From Heloderma charlesbogerti (lineage: Eukaryota; Chordata; Lepidosauria; Squamata; Helodermatidae), in the NCBI GenBank assembly GCA_026122225.1, contig JANEZZ010001872.1:124001-188000 (forward strand): 64,000 nt of DNA, read 5' to 3'. Position numbers and translations under genes: made by a program. Every line of letters begins with the position of its first letter. The stretch's first letter is position 1. Below the pieces are notes generated by a model that saw only the letters and a list, made by a program, of their open reading frames with translations, was not told the DNA's origin and searched no databases. This document shows positions 10,318-23,002 of the stretch, piece by piece.

Positions 10318-11067
10318 TAGGGACGTTGGAGAAATCCTCAATGGACTGAAATGACATTAGATTCCTAAGAATATGACCTGCGGAAAAATCCACAATGGAC
10401 TGGCTGTCCCTGCTGATGTTGGCACTAGGAGGGAGAGCAGGAGGCTAGCGCATGGCTTGCAGAGTTCAGCTCCCCCCCCCTTTAAAATTGGCAAGATATG
10501 CAAATTGCAGCTGTACAGTGCTTAGTGATAGCCATGGTGGCTTTAGCGGTTAAGACGCTGAACTGCAGACCGGAAGGTCGGCAGGACAGCAGTTCGAGAC
10601 CCGAGTGCCGCGTGACGGAGTGAGCTCCCGTCTTCAGTCCCAGCTTCTGCCAACCTAGCAGTTCGAAAGCAAGAAATTGCAAGTAGATAAACAGGAACTG
10701 CCTCGGCGGGAAAGGTAACAGTGTTCCGTGCACCTCGGTGTTCAGTCATGCCGGCCACATGACCACGGAAGCATCTTTAGACAGTGCTGGCTCTTCGGCT
10801 TAGAAATGGAGATGAGCACCGCACCCTAGAGTCGGACACGACTGACTGGGGACACCTTTACCTTTTTTTTTAAGAACTTTATGGCCATAATTTGAGCAAA
10901 GTATGTTAATTATGGCTGTAATTTGTGCAAATTACACAAATTGCAGCTGCATTTTTTCAGAATGCTGAACTGGGGGCTCCAGAGAAATCCATCAAGCCCC
11001 AAGAAGGCCGGATTTCCCCATGATGGACATCCCACGGACCGGATATAGGCTGATTCGTATATCCCTA
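10318..11067. mobile_element. hAT non-autonomous element with perfect 8-bp TSD and nested SINE
   Basis: Starts TAGGGACGTTGG and ends CGTATATCCCTA. It is flanked on both sides by GTATAGGG (10310-10317 and 11068-11075), a perfect 8-bp target duplication diagnostic of hAT. It lacks the TACGTA palindromes and belongs with the element at 3148-3623; both contain ATGCAAATTGCAG-like motifs. A tRNA-SINE (10532-10871) has inserted, so the hAT body itself is only about 410 bp. Confidence 0.85.
10532..10871 (+). mobile_element. tRNA-derived squamate SINE, plus strand, nested in hAT
   Basis: Same family as 6012-6348, opposite orientation. The tRNA-like head lies at about 10538-10612, with GGCTTTAGCGGTTAAGACGC (A-box-like) and CAGTTCGAGACCC (B-box-like). 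The body ends with GACTGACTGGGGACACC and an A/T-rich tail. It sits inside the hAT element whose target duplication is still intact, so it inserted later than that element. Confidence 0.85.
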
Positions 11068-11114
11068 GTATAGGGTCACACTGTTATTGTTCTGTGGTGG
11101 TGCCCCGAATATCC

Positions 11115-11480
11115 TAGGGATGGGAGAACCAGCCTTTTTCAAGCTCACCTAAATTATGTGGAAATCATGTTTTTGACCTCATTCAAATGGGGGAAAGTGC
11201 ACATTTTGAACAGGAAAAGCGCTTGCTTCTGTGCTTATTTTTCAAAAGGTGCACTTTCCTGCTATTGACTAAAGCATGAAAATGGGGGAGGGGGTTAAAT
11301 GTGCATTTTAAAGTATATATTTTTTGAATGTGATTAGAAATTTGGGAATTTGCAAGCATTTCTCAAAAAAAAAAAAAACCAAAAAACCCCCACCACTCCT
11401 GCTCACATTTGCATTCAGAAGTGTGAATAGGACAGGTTCGCATGTTTTATGGAGAGGAACAAAATTCACATACATCTCTG
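11115..11480. mobile_element. Probable decayed hAT relative
   Basis: Starts TAGGGATGGGAGAACC and may end at ACATACATCTCTG, close to the CATCCCTA consensus. The interior has short inverse-complement blocks (AAAGTGCAC near 11193 facing GGTGCACTTT near 11248). Flanking octamers do not match, so both boundaries are tentative. Confidence 0.4.
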
Positions 11481-12241
11481 CAAGAAGCCTATAATAAATC
11501 TCTGACAATACTGAAATACATTCGGCATTCCTTCAATTTAGAAATGGCCAAGGAACAGTAAATATTAAATGAAGCTAAAGGCGTCGATAATAATCTTACT
11601 GCAAATTCTCAGAAGGTGACAAATTAGCTATGTCAACAATATATGCAAAATGGTACTATTATTTATTCTTTGTAATTGAGTACTGAATTTCTGTTTAATG
11701 TAGGATTCAAATTAACTCATGCATATTGATGTATACATTTCATTTAAGACAATGGCATTCTTTATTTAGAGCAAATTCAGCAACAGCATTAGAGCTTATT
11801 CTACTGCCTGATAGTGTGATTCATACATAAAAAACAAAACAGCCTTTTCATATCTTGATTACATTGTATATTTTAGGTTCAAGTCATGCCTGGCTTCATA
11901 TCTGGGTTAGAATCATAGAATAGTCAGCAATTCATCCTACTGTATTCTATGACCTGCTCCACTGTCAGAAGTTCATAAAATCCTGATAGTGCAGTGATGA
12001 AACACATGAACAATTTTATCCTTGCAGAGGGAGTGTCATTATCACAATACATACTCATGGGGGGACACACACACACAAAATATCAACTTGTCCAGGCTCA
12101 TAATGCTTGTCTGCATTACGAATGTCCCCCCAAAATTCTTCAGCTTGGATGCTTCTTCATTCTTGTTCCTGCATTGAGCAGGGGGTTGGACTCGACAGTC
12201 TTATAGGCCCCTTCCAACCCTACTATTCTATGGATTTAATC
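11481..12241. other. Non-coding, AT-rich
   Basis: No recognisable element or exon. Short repeats of ATTTA-type sequence only. Confidence 0.4.
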
Positions 12242-12460
12242 TGTTGTTGTTGTTGTTGTTGTTGTTGTTAGCATTTCTATACTGCCCAATAGCCAAAGCT
12301 CTCTGGGCGGTTTACAAAAATTAAAAACATAAAAAATACAATATACAGAGGTTAAAAACCATTTACATAAAAACACATCAACAGACAATATACACAAAAG
12401 AAGCATATATCTAAAACAACTTTAAACAAACAGTCTCAAAAGCAAACAACCATAACCATA
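12242..12460 (-). mobile_element. L2-type LINE 3' end, minus strand
   Basis: The (GTT)n run at 12242-12270 is the reverse of an (AAC)n tail. It is followed by the reverse of the L2 3' terminal block (a TTTCTATACTGCCC motif and AGAGAGCTT-type context), then A-rich 3' untranslated sequence. Only the 3' end is present, as expected for 5'-truncated LINE copies. Other copies lie at 15716, 16338 and 23003. Confidence 0.7.
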
Positions 12461-13641
12461 AGACATTCCAGGATCGACTAAAACTTACTGAAATATCCAT
12501 CATAATTCCCATATGTATCTGATATGGATCTAGTTGTCTGTTCCTCCCTTCCTCCCTGGGCTGGTTGCTACAATAGTAGCATCCCAAGAATCAGGGGCCC
12601 TGGGAAATATAATTTTCCAGTGGCACTTGAATACTTAGGGTGGACATTGGCTCAGCAGCATGAAAAGTGCAGGATGTCTAGCTTGCTTTTGGGCCATCAG
12701 GCTCTCAAAATGGCTTGCAAAAGGGGAGGCAGGGCGCAAGAGAGAGATGGAAGCCTTTTGAAGAGGACACCAGTGATTTTTTTCTGTTGCTGTCATCTCC
12801 CTGTAGGAGTGGAAGGGAGTGGCTGGGCAGGCCACAGGTGCTTGCAGGAGCTGCAGAGGATGATTCTGAGTCAGGTATTTGGACCCCATCGTACTCCTGA
12901 TGATGTCTGATCCTAATTTTGGAATTAGGACCAGAAAAAAAGCTCAGTATTCCAAGCCCAATTCTAAACTGGGTCAAGGGGAGCTCAAGCATTGCTACTG
13001 CCGAAGCTGCATTAATGCTTCCTTCCCAGTATTTGCGTAACATACTGATGACTGATGTAGTTACTATACAATATTCCATATATTTGTCTCTAGAACTTCC
13101 ATGCCTAACTCCTATGAAACACATGAACCTGCCTGGTAGTGGCGGAAGCCCTCCAAGGTCTCAGCCAGAGGGTTGTTACAGCTCAAGAACTTTCCATTAG
13201 AAATGCCAGGGATCGTAAGAAAGAATGCATACAAAGAATGTGCTACCGTCTCACACAAACAGCTGTTGAGTACTTCAGGGGCATCAGGGATTAAGTCTGA
13301 TTGGACCTTATATATTTGATTGGATTCTCTATTCAGTTGTGTGATGCCATGGCACACCATGTCTTTATCAATCACTGTGGCATATTATGGAAAGGTCTTG
13401 TGGATTTTTCAATGCTGCTTCTTCAATGTGACACCTGTTCGAGTGTGGCAGCTACCTTTTTTGGGGGGAGGGGGTCCAAAACGGTAATGTTTCCCCATAG
13501 TGTCGTGCATTGAGTAATGGCATGTGTAGAAGTCAGTGTGGACTCCCCTCCCCATCTTTGCACATTATCATATTTTCCTCTTTTTGTCCTGTTGCAAAAA
13601 GGTTCATTTCTGCTGTTTCATACTAGATAAGATGAAACACT
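12461..13641. other. Non-coding, unassigned
   Basis: Several overlapping frames (for example 12524-12910 plus and 12705-13124 minus) are open by chance; neither strand shows a domain or LINE signature. No exon is called. Confidence 0.35.
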
Positions 13642-13863
13642 GAGAGCCAGTGCGGTGTAGTGGTTAGAGTGCTGGACTGGGACTTCAGAGATCTGGGTTC
13701 TAGTCCCCACTTGGGTGACTTTGGGTCAGTCACTGACTCTCAGCCTAACTTACCTCACAGGATTGTTGTGAGGATAAAAAGGAGAGGAGAGAGACCATGG
13801 ATACCACCTTAGGTGGACTTGGAGGAAAAGGTAGGATATAAATGTAACAATAAATAAATAACA
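13642..13863 (+). mobile_element. CORE/MIR-like tRNA-derived SINE
   Basis: The head has a GTAGTGGTTAGAGTGCTGG A-box-like segment and a GGTTCTAGTCCCC B-box-like segment. Next come the CORE-SINE hallmark GTGACTTTGGGTCAGTCAC, a CCTAACTTACCTCACAGG block, an L2-like AGGATATAAATGTAA end and a (TAAA)n tail. This is a common amniote CORE-SINE arrangement, presumably mobilised by L2. It is not a tRNA gene. Confidence 0.8.
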
Positions 13864-15715
13864 ACATTAAGGCACTATTTATATTGCCACGAATATCCAT
13901 CCTTGTCCTTATTTTGGTAGTTTTACATTTTACCTGATGTTTGGCCTCATTTCCTCTCTTTCTAACCATTAAAATAAACTTTAAATGTAAAATTAGCTGT
14001 GAGAATAATATTGTTTGATTTATACTATATGCCTGAGTAATTTTTCCAATCTGCTTTTTATGTATTCCAAACAAAGGATTTTTAATACGAGGTCCCTAGA
14101 GGGACTCACAAAGGAACCTATGCAAAAGCAAATTACTTATATCTGTCGATTACATAATGCAGAATCTTATATTATATTGCTTCAGATTTAAACACCATCA
14201 CATACAGTACACACAGTCAAAATTGGTCCAAATGAATCCAAAACCAAATTTTAAATATTAATCACTTAAGCTAGTCTTTCCTTTGCAGTTCTCTCTTTCT
14301 TTTACAACTTTCTCTGCTGCTTTATGACAGGTTGTAGCTTTGCTTCACTCACTCCTTCTCCCGAACAACCTTCTTAAAAAAAATGGCTGCCAGTCCTTTT
14401 CAAAGAAAGGAAAGTTTCAAGCCCTTCACAACACAAAAAGAACATAACCAGAACAAACTCTTGTAATATTTCAGGTCTTCAACACAAGAAGGCTCTAATT
14501 ACCAACCTGCTCCTAGGGTTCAGGGCCAAACAGAAAAGAATTAGCTAGGCAGAACCTCACCGTTCGTCACCAACTCCTAAATGAATTGATGGTAGAGTCT
14601 GTTTTCCTGTTTACTCCTCACTCCCTATCCATAATGCCGGTTCTCTATTGAGCATGTACAGAAATGTCCTCTAGTCCATAATTTGTAAGAAAACATACAC
14701 ATGTTGGTTACACCCGCAAACATAATGGCCACCTGCAAATGTTTTAGCAGGTAATTAGGGCAGGAACATCATATGTTTTCATTATAATGTGATTCTGACT
14801 TGAAGAATAAAAAGAATACATCTCAATTTTTCCCCATGTGAAAACAACCAATATTCATGTATTTTCTAAAAGGCATCTGGCACACATGATGCCTTGTTAT
14901 TGATGGTTATTTAAAATTAGACCTGCCAGCAGACTCCCGCAGGAGTCCAAGTCATTTTTCTTCCTTTCAACCCCTTCCCCAATTATCTCTTTACAGAAAA
15001 GTCTCTAAAACAAAGAAATGTGTTGCTTTGACAATTTGCTTAGAAGATTTGTTTGGAAGGAAAGTGAGATTTTCAAATGCGTTACAAACAAGAGCTTTTG
15101 ACATCAGTAGGTTAGAGGAAGAGCATTAATAATATGCACATTCCAATTCTTGTCTAAATAAGAATCTAAGAAAATCAGCACAGCCTAGGTGCCATCAGAC
15201 CATCCAACACGGTCTCCAACGGCGGCCAACCAGATGCCCCTGGCATCTATGACTACGTCATGACTAGGTCAAGGATAGGCATGGTTGAGCACCTGTTGAG
15301 GGCCCACACCCCAGCAGGGGCCCACTGACACGAGTCCCCTGGGGTTGCTCCTCCTCTTCACCTTTGCAACCTGCTTGTTCACCTGCCTCTTGCTCTGGAC
15401 CAGACAATGGTGCTGGTGAGAAAGAGGAACATCGGATGCCACTGCCTACTGGCTCTCTGCCTGTCAAGCAAGCAAGTGGCAGCAATGATGACGAAGAGGA
15501 TGGGGAGCAAGAGCAGCTGGTGACAATGGCGGTAAGAAGGGGACTCACTGAGGGAGGGTGTCTTGCCCAAGGATTCTCAAAACCCTATAGCTGGCACTGG
15601 TCATGACTAATAGGAACTGATGTATGTATTCTTCATGGATTTCTCTAATGAGTAACTTTTGATTTCCTCCAACCACTAGGTAATACTCATAATTTAGCTT
15701 CAATTGACTTATTTA
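13864..15715. other. Non-coding, unassigned
   Basis: AT-rich DNA to about 15180, then a GC-richer patch (15188-15606). Overlapping open frames on both strands of that patch have low-complexity Glu/Ser-rich translations and no domain. The block near 15190-15240 (GGCCAACCAGATGCC) resembles part of the repeat at 61381-61640. Confidence 0.35.
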
Positions 15716-15765
15716 TTACATTTCTATACTGACCAATAGCCAAAGCTCTCTGGTTGGTTACCTAG
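15716..15765 (-). mobile_element. L2 3' terminal fragment, minus strand
   Basis: About 50 bp matching the reverse of the L2 3' end (TTACATTTCTATACTGACC, then CCAAAGCTCTCTGG). Too short for more. Confidence 0.55.
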
Positions 15766-16337
15766 TGCGTCATATCAAAGTAATCTCTAGCTTTGTTAAT
15801 ATAAGGATCATCATGTTTCTCTGCACTTTGCTCTATGCCACCTCAGGAAGGTCCGTGATTCACCCAAGACAAGGGGCAGGTTGAAGTTACAGCCAGCCTT
15901 GTGTTTTTAGAAATGGACATCAGCCATTGCAACTTCTTTCCAAAATGCACTGCTAGGTGGAATCAATCTGCTGTCTGCAACACCTAGCACTGGCTAATTC
16001 ATTCGGATTGCCAATCTCCATTTTGAGAGTGGGCCTATCTATACTGCAGACCTGGCCAATGTTTTGGACCTCTTTTTCTTCTCCTATCCCCTGCATTTTT
16101 GCCTGATGAGGTGTTCTGTGGTATTCAAAAGCTTGCATGTTTCTGTGGAATTTTGGTTGGTTCTAATACAGGTATTGCCCAACTGTGTGTTTTGGATTTT
16201 TTTTTCCTCATGGACTAACATGAGTACCTTTGTTTATGTGTTTTGATTTGCTGTAGTCATGCTGCCCAGAGACTACCAGTATCCCCTGGGGGTGCCTTGG
16301 TGTTTTCCATATTCTCTGCTTTCAGAAAGAACTTTTC

Positions 16338-16900
16338 ATTCATTTATTACATTTCTATATTGCCCAGTACCTGAAGCTGTCTGGGCAGTTCACAAAAATT
16401 AAAACCACAAAGGCAGCATAAAAGCAATACAAAAAGAAAAGCATTAAAACTATAGTATAGAAGTATGATCAGCATAAAACCTAGCAGCAATGCAGAATTT
16501 AAAATACAATAAAAAATTTAAAACCGAAGAGCTAAAAGACTAGAATGCTAAAATGCTAAAATTCCTGGGAAAATAAAAAGCTCTTCACCTGGCGCTGGAA
16601 AGAGTACAACATAAGTGCCAAGCAAACCTCTTTAGGGAACTTATTCTGCAGCCAGGGTGCCACAGCAGAAAAGGCCCTCTTCCTGGTAGCCACCCACCCC
16701 ATTTTGTTTTGTTTGGCAGGGGCTCCTGGAGAAGGACCCCTGAAGATGATCTTAGGGTCCAGGCAGGCACATATGGGAGGACACGAGCCTTCAGATAAAC
16801 TGGCCCCAAGCCTAGGACATTGAATGTTAAAACCAGCACTTATTGAAAGAGGACAGCAACTTAACTCCTTTGATCTCACAGTTTTTTCTGAAGATGTAAC
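16338..16900 (-). mobile_element. L2-type LINE 3' region, minus strand
   Basis: Starts with the reverse L2 terminus (TTTATTACATTTCTATATTGC, CTGTCTGGGCAGTTCAC) and continues through A-rich 3' untranslated sequence into reversed coding-like DNA (16556-16880). There GCCACAGCAGAAAAGGCCC and GGAACTTATTCTGC resemble the AFSAVAPxLWN-like end of L2 ORF2. The frame is interrupted. It is a 5'-truncated pseudocopy. Confidence 0.65.
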
Positions 16901-16910
16901 AAAAAGCTTC

Positions 16911-17135
16911 TCAGGGCTAAAACAGACATTACTTTAAATCCATATCTAGCTATATCTTTTTCTTCATTTTTACTCTAGAGTAGGCATGGGGGGCATGATC
17001 TGGATAGGGATCTGAGCATGGTGCATAGGGGGGCTTTCAGGATGCAGATTGTGCCTCCTGCACCCTCTCTAGAGTAAAAAAGATGTAGCTGCTAGATACA
17101 GATTTAAAGTACTGTCTGTTTTGACTCTAGAGCAG
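16911..17135. mobile_element. MITE-like inverted repeat
   Basis: The left arm (16917-16940, AAAACAGACATTACTTTAAA) faces an inverse complement at 17101-17124 (ATTTAAAGTACTGTCTGTTTT). Inner arms also pair around CTCTAGAGTA motifs at about 16975 and 17071. It is a non-coding foldback element of unassigned superfamily. Confidence 0.6.
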
Positions 17136-20100
17136 AAAAGAACCTATAGTTAGACTAGGAGCTTTTGATATACTTCTCTTCCCCTCACCAACCCCCACCG
17201 CCCTTGCAGGATAAGTAACTATCTAACCAGAAAATATGGCTGTATATGGTATGGGCACATAGACAGAGTCTGGAGTTCCTGCACATACAAGTGAACTGTA
17301 AATGACCCAAGAAGGGCCAAAGACATTTTGATGCCTTAGCCCTTAGGAGGAGCAGCAAATGGTGACCCTTCTCCCCAGTAAAAGTCCTGCTATTCCAAGC
17401 CAGCCAAGTTATTTTGGTGCCTGAGGCAGAAAATCCCACAAGCACCTCTCCCTCTCCCTGGGAGTAAAAATACAATAATAAATTAATCAGCATTTTCCCA
17501 CCCTTTCATAATGCTCCACATCAGCTGCCTGAGATGGCCACCTCACTCTGCCTTATGGTAGAGTCAGCCATGGGCCCAAGAATGTAAGTAATTGTGGTAT
17601 GGCTGAAATATAACAATATTCTTTGTTTATATAGATGCTAATTAAGGATGATTTTATTAGAACACTTAACTCTGTATATATTTGAAACTGTACACTAAAA
17701 AACCCACGATGCAGCCCCAGACCCAATTGTACAAGCATGGAACCTTCCCCACTGACCATGCGAGGCGAGGCTCTCCATAGTCCATTCAGATCTATTTTTG
17801 ACCAAATCATGGTGGCTCCAGGGTTTCTATTAATGGATTAGTTTCCATACAGTCTCCCTACCTTTGCTGCAGTGACTAAAATATCAAAGTCCGACATCTG
17901 GATATATGAAAGCCATTACTTTGGATGTTTCTTTGGATCATTTAGTATTCAATCATGCCTTAAGGGACTTGATGCTATAACCCCGTTTTTTGGAACTAAA
18001 AACTGAGCAACCTGAGAGTAGTCTGCGGCCACAATATTTTTTCCTTAACTTCTTGCCACCAACCAGGAAATGACATCCTTTCACTTCCTGTTCCTCTGAA
18101 GTCAGGTAATGATAGCTGCTCTTGCTGTATTTATTTTCCTTTCCTCCTAAACCTATCCATTTCTGCCCCTGTGGTCCTCCATTTCCATGAACACCATCCT
18201 TGGTCATATAGCCTTCCAGTCGCATGCTCTGCTGTTTCCATAGCATCACCTTCCCCTCCTTATTTGGCAAATGCTCATTTCTCCAATCTTTTTTCTATTG
18301 TTGAATTAGGTCTATTAGTATACTGGCCCATGTGCTAGAGGGTGGGTATACTAACAAGCATTTCCTCTTTTGTTACAAATGTTCATGTGTGTGTGTGTGT
18401 ATGTGAACAAAATCTGTGAAAAAATTATAAAGTCTTTGCTTTTGGACTATGAACGAGCTAATTTCCCCATTATAGATGTAGCTACTTCCTAGACCATAGT
18501 GCATAAATCTGCTGTGTGCACACCACACCTCTGGTTCAAGGACCCCTTAGACCCACATTGGCCATCACAAATGTATACACACAAGATATGTGTCTGTGTG
18601 AATGAGGATCCACAACAACAAAGTTCATCCCAGTGTTCCTCTGGGTTAAGATCTGCTAGGACTAGACAGATTGTATATAGCTATATTTTATATCATACTA
18701 TATGTATTCAGATAAGCAATATACATATGGTGAACATTATTTAAGTGTAGCAAGCCGCTTTCTAATTTGGAAAAGGAGAAATTAATAACCTGTTGGCACA
18801 CACCAGATTACTTCATAGAAGTCCGTCACTTTGCTTGCTTATTCAATACAACAGTGATTGCAGACTTGATTAAAATGTATGCTTGCCTGCTTGCTTAATG
18901 CAAGATTAGTGCACTTACACTCATCACTCAAATGGCTGAGCCTGAGTCATCTGCCTGTGAGAAGAGCAAGGGATGCTGAGATTGTGTAGAACACTGAGTA
19001 AGTGTATTCTGAGCATTTAAAAGCACCGCTTCCTTGAACAGCGGCATGGAGATAGTGGGGCAGTGAGTTTGTAGACATAAAAATCAACAGCATGCCCCTC
19101 TACAACTCCCATAGATATAGCCCATAGATATTTGCAAGACATTTCAACGCACCTGCACAAAGTCTCTCTGATTTACAGTTGGTTTCAATAGAACAATAAA
19201 AAGACACTGGCAGGCTTAACAAAGGGAAAACCTCTGGATCTACAGACTCAGGAACTTGTAGTCCAAATGGCCTTCATCTGGAGGACAATTCATAAGCTTT
19301 ACACCAATCATACCTGTGTTTTTTCTCCTGAGGAACTTTCATCTCCAGGCATTCCAAACTTCCACTCCTGATACCCGTTTAACAGCACAGCTACTGATGA
19401 GGGCGGCAGCCAAAATGCTTAGCTTAAAATATATATTTTTAATACTCTATCGTTAGTCTTTCTGTCTTTCATATATACATGCCACCTTCATTTCATTGTT
19501 ATACTGTCACCAACTGATGCTAATTGTGCATGTCTTTAGGATTAAAATAGGATTCCCCCATCTTACCCACATACATTCTAATATCCTAGTCCAGTAAGTG
19601 ACATATATGCATACGCTAGACACACTGAAGGGAAGACACATAAACATCCTTGTGCTTCTCTGTCAGAAGCAAATCACTTCCAAGGTGAGTGGGAAAGTAG
19701 TGAGAGCAGTGGGTCTGGAAGTGCTGAAAAGACTATAAGATACACCTCCGTGGATGCCTGTAGCAAATAGCTTCAGTCATCACTCCTACAGGCACCAGAG
19801 AGAGACACCGCCATATAGTCCTTCCAGCAATAAGCTTCTATGGATCATTCATGGAGTGTGGCGTGAACTAGTTCTGCCCTTATGCTACATTGCTTCCGCA
19901 CTGCACAAGGCTGAATATACTCTGCTCTTTGTGCTGACACATTCGCCTATAAGACTAGATATGAATATCCCCAGTGGCAGCACAGTGTCATAATTTGTCC
20001 CGGACCGGTGCACCAGCAGTGGCATAGCATCTGTCATTGGTAGTTTCAGTTGCATCTGAACCATTTTCAGTTGTCAACCTTGAGAAGATCTGTGTTCGCT

Positions 20101-20917
20101 GAGTGCACTTGTGGCTTTACCAGTTCACCCCTGAAGTCAGCCTTGTATTTAACAAGTTGTTTGGTTGTCATAGTGACAGACAGACTGCCGGTGCCTCAGG
20201 AAGCCGGTGCTTCCTAAAGTAACCCCAGACAGGAGCTGAAATGCTAATTGGTGGAGCTACTTTCTGCAACTTCCGCTGACCCGCTTCATGCCAGAAACAA
20301 GCATTTTGGCTCATTTTGGGGGTTGCCTTAGGAACCACTAGCTTCCCATTGCACCAGTGATGGGTCCTGCTGGTGCCTGGGCAGCATTGGATACTGCCCT
20401 TGGAATTCCAAACAGGCAAGTGAGCAGGCTAAGGAGGAGGGACAGGTCACTCTCTGGCTCCTTCGACAGCCAGCTTGGTTTCTGTATTCGCTGTGGAGGA
20501 AGGGAAGTCCCCTCCACAGCACAGAACTGTAGTGTACTGGTGACGAAGGGATGGGGTGATCTGTACCTCCTCTGCCAGCCAGCTTGAAGGCTTTTAGGGG
20601 AAAAAAACTAGGCTACTGAAAGTCTTCCCCTCCTCCATGGGCAACACAGTAATGCAGGCTACTGTCTTCTTAGCAGACTAGTAAAAATGAAATAATTAAA
20701 TGAAGTCTAGAAACTTTGGGAAGCTTATTTACAAGCCAGCCTTAACTATTTAAATGATATGCAGAATAAAGCTATATTTAATATTTTATATCACTAGATC
20801 TTACTGTTTAAAACAATCTACAAAATATAAATATGGACACAAGTATAGGTGCATCGCAACAGTTAGACAACCCAGCTAAGTTTATTTGGTCAAAATCCAG
20901 ATTCTAGTACCGATATA
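17136..20917. other. Long unassigned non-coding stretch
   Basis: Nearly 3.8 kb without a recognisable transposon end, exon or RNA gene. A short GT run lies near 18387-18402. Minus frames such as 17185-17493 and 17953-18270 have no domain and no conserved partner. The 20160-20600 patch is GC-richer but unassigned. Confidence 0.4.
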
Positions 20918-21273
20918 TAGGGATGTATGACAATTTCATTTTTGCTCACAAAACATGCGAGCATGCCCTGTTCAAAGCATCAAACATGATGGCGAGCAAA
21001 TGTCATCCAAAAATGTCTGCAAGTTGCCGGACATGTGCTTGCACTCCATTTGTGCAATTTCCCAGTTGGGTTTTGTGCAAATTTCCCAATTTGCGCAAAT
21101 TTCCCCTGTAGACTGAATCAGCCCCACCTTAGTCTATGGAGGAAATTTGGGGCGATTTCCCATTTGATCACTGCTCCATTTGCACAGTTTTCCCATTTGC
21201 GCAGAGCAAGCAGTGACTACAAACATGAATGGGAACAGGGCATGAGATGTAATTGCATGTTTGCCCATCCCTA
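20918..21273. mobile_element. hAT non-autonomous element, short core-less subfamily
   Basis: Starts TAGGGATGTATGAC and ends TTTGCCCATCCCTA. Flanking octamers CCGATATA and CCAATTTA match at six of eight positions, consistent with a decayed 8-bp duplication. Subterminal blocks pair (ATGCCCTGTTC near 20963 with GAACAGGGCAT near 21234), and internal CCATTTGC/GCAAATTTCCC motifs repeat. It is about 356 bp and non-coding. Confidence 0.75.
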
Positions 21274-21748
21274 CCAATTTACCTATAGTTTAGCTATATA
21301 TGGATAACTGGCAAGTATAAGCTGGGAAAGTCAATTCTTTTATGCACTGTATGAATGGAAACTCTGTGCATTGAAAGCACCAGTCAGTCAGGTGGGGCTA
21401 TGAATGTCAAAGCTCAACACCATGTTCTGATTAATCTGTTAGTTAAAATGGAATAAAATTAATAAAACACTTCATTAAAGAATATGGTAAGCCTTGATAT
21501 ACATGATAAGGATATGAAATCCAATAAACAAATTAAGCTGTTAGTTCTGGATGAACACAAATGCTTATTAATTTACCTTGACACTGAGCCCATCAGAATA
21601 ATTAATGCAGGGTTTCTTTCTGCAAGTCATATTGGAAAGATATGAACACAGAGAGATATCTATGGCTTGTCTCTTATTTAGAGTGACGAGCAATGTCAGA
21701 TGCAAATGTCAACATTTACAGCCAGTTTCTGATATAGATACCAGCGTG

Positions 21749-21985
21749 GATCCAGCATCATTGTTCTGGCAGCAAAAGGACACCACTAGTGGAATGGGAC
21801 TTCCGCATCCTCTATTTTCCCCCAGCAGCCTCCCATGTGCTCTCCAAATTTGCTCTCAAGAGTTGGGGGACACCCCCCTCCGAGGTTTGGAGGATGTGTG
21901 TGGAGCTACAGGGAGGCAGGAGAGGATGCAGAAGTCCCATTTCACCAGCAGTACCCTGCTGGTGGAACAAGGATGATGGATCCAA
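21749..21985. mobile_element. Palindromic MITE with GGATCCA termini
   Basis: The left arm (GTGGATCCAGCATCATTGTT, then GGAATGGGACTTCCGCATCCTC) faces a right arm (GAGGATGCAGAAGTCCCATT, then ATGATGGATCCAAC). It is a clear foldback of about 240 bp. The right half recurs at 7019-7190. No coding capacity. Confidence 0.6.
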
Positions 21986-23002
21986 CCCATACTCACATGC
22001 AATCTTGCAGACACAGCCAGCATTGCTGTGAGAGGGATGTTCATTCATTCTCATTGCAGATCTTCCTAAGGTTGTGCAATTGGGGCCACTTCAGATGCCT
22101 CTTGTTTGAATGCGCATCACAGTACAGATGAGCATCTGAATGCTCTCTGAACATCTGGTTCTCATGGCTTCATTCTGCCCAGCACTCCAGGTTAACTAGG
22201 AGAATTTATAACGTTAATTTCTGAATCTTAGCATGCCGTTTGACACAGCGTTCAGTTCCTTCTGTACTTTTGCATCTTTCCACCTCAGTATTGTCAATGG
22301 GCATGTATACACACTGATAAACATTGAAAAAAGCAATCTTGATGTGATAAGACATATTATTGCATCAAGTTTGTTGTGCTTTACTGTGTGGTGCTGTACT
22401 GATGGTCACATGTGCGTCTATGCATTAGTAAAACACTTCACAGAAACAAACCTGCAATTGCATCAAGATTGGTTTCTTGTAGCGTTTTATCCATGTGAAT
22501 GGTTGCATCAGTAAAGTAAAGGTAGGATGGGGGAACATAAATTAATTGAAAAGAAACTGAAAGTAATGTCAAATGCACAACACTCCGTCCAGAAATAGAG
22601 CATGAACCATGAAAAGATTTCTAATGCATTTGCTCCACTTTGGAAACAAGAATAATTCAGAATTCCAGGACCTGGAGAGAAATCTGGATGAGAAACACCC
22701 CTAATCTGTGCATTCTCCACTACAGATTGCAATTAGTGATCAGAAAACGTGTTGCAGTGTTCAAGGTCCCAGGGAAGGTAGAACAGGTATCTCAGTGAGA
22801 TGATTTAGTGAAAACATCAGGTAAAACTAAGTGGGATCGCCAAGTAAGTAGAAAGTAGTTGCAGTACCAGACTCCCATGATGGCGCCGGTGAACAGATAA
22901 TAAACCAGGCCCAGATTTCATTGGGGTTTGGGCTCAGCTCATATTCAGGTTCGGGGAGGCCACTATGATTCCCCTATTTCCAGATTTTGACAACATCACT
23001 TT
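21986..23002. other. Non-coding, unassigned
   Basis: No element end, exon or RNA gene is recognisable here. Confidence 0.4.

Noticed and set aside
12524..13124. Protein-coding exon (128- and 139-codon frames on opposite strands)
   Set aside because: Neither translation has a recognisable domain, composition is ordinary for chance frames, and no splice-site or repeat evidence supports either.
15264..15606. Acidic protein exon
   Set aside because: Low-complexity Glu/Asp/Ser translation is open on both strands. There is no domain, and it flanks a repeat-like segment.
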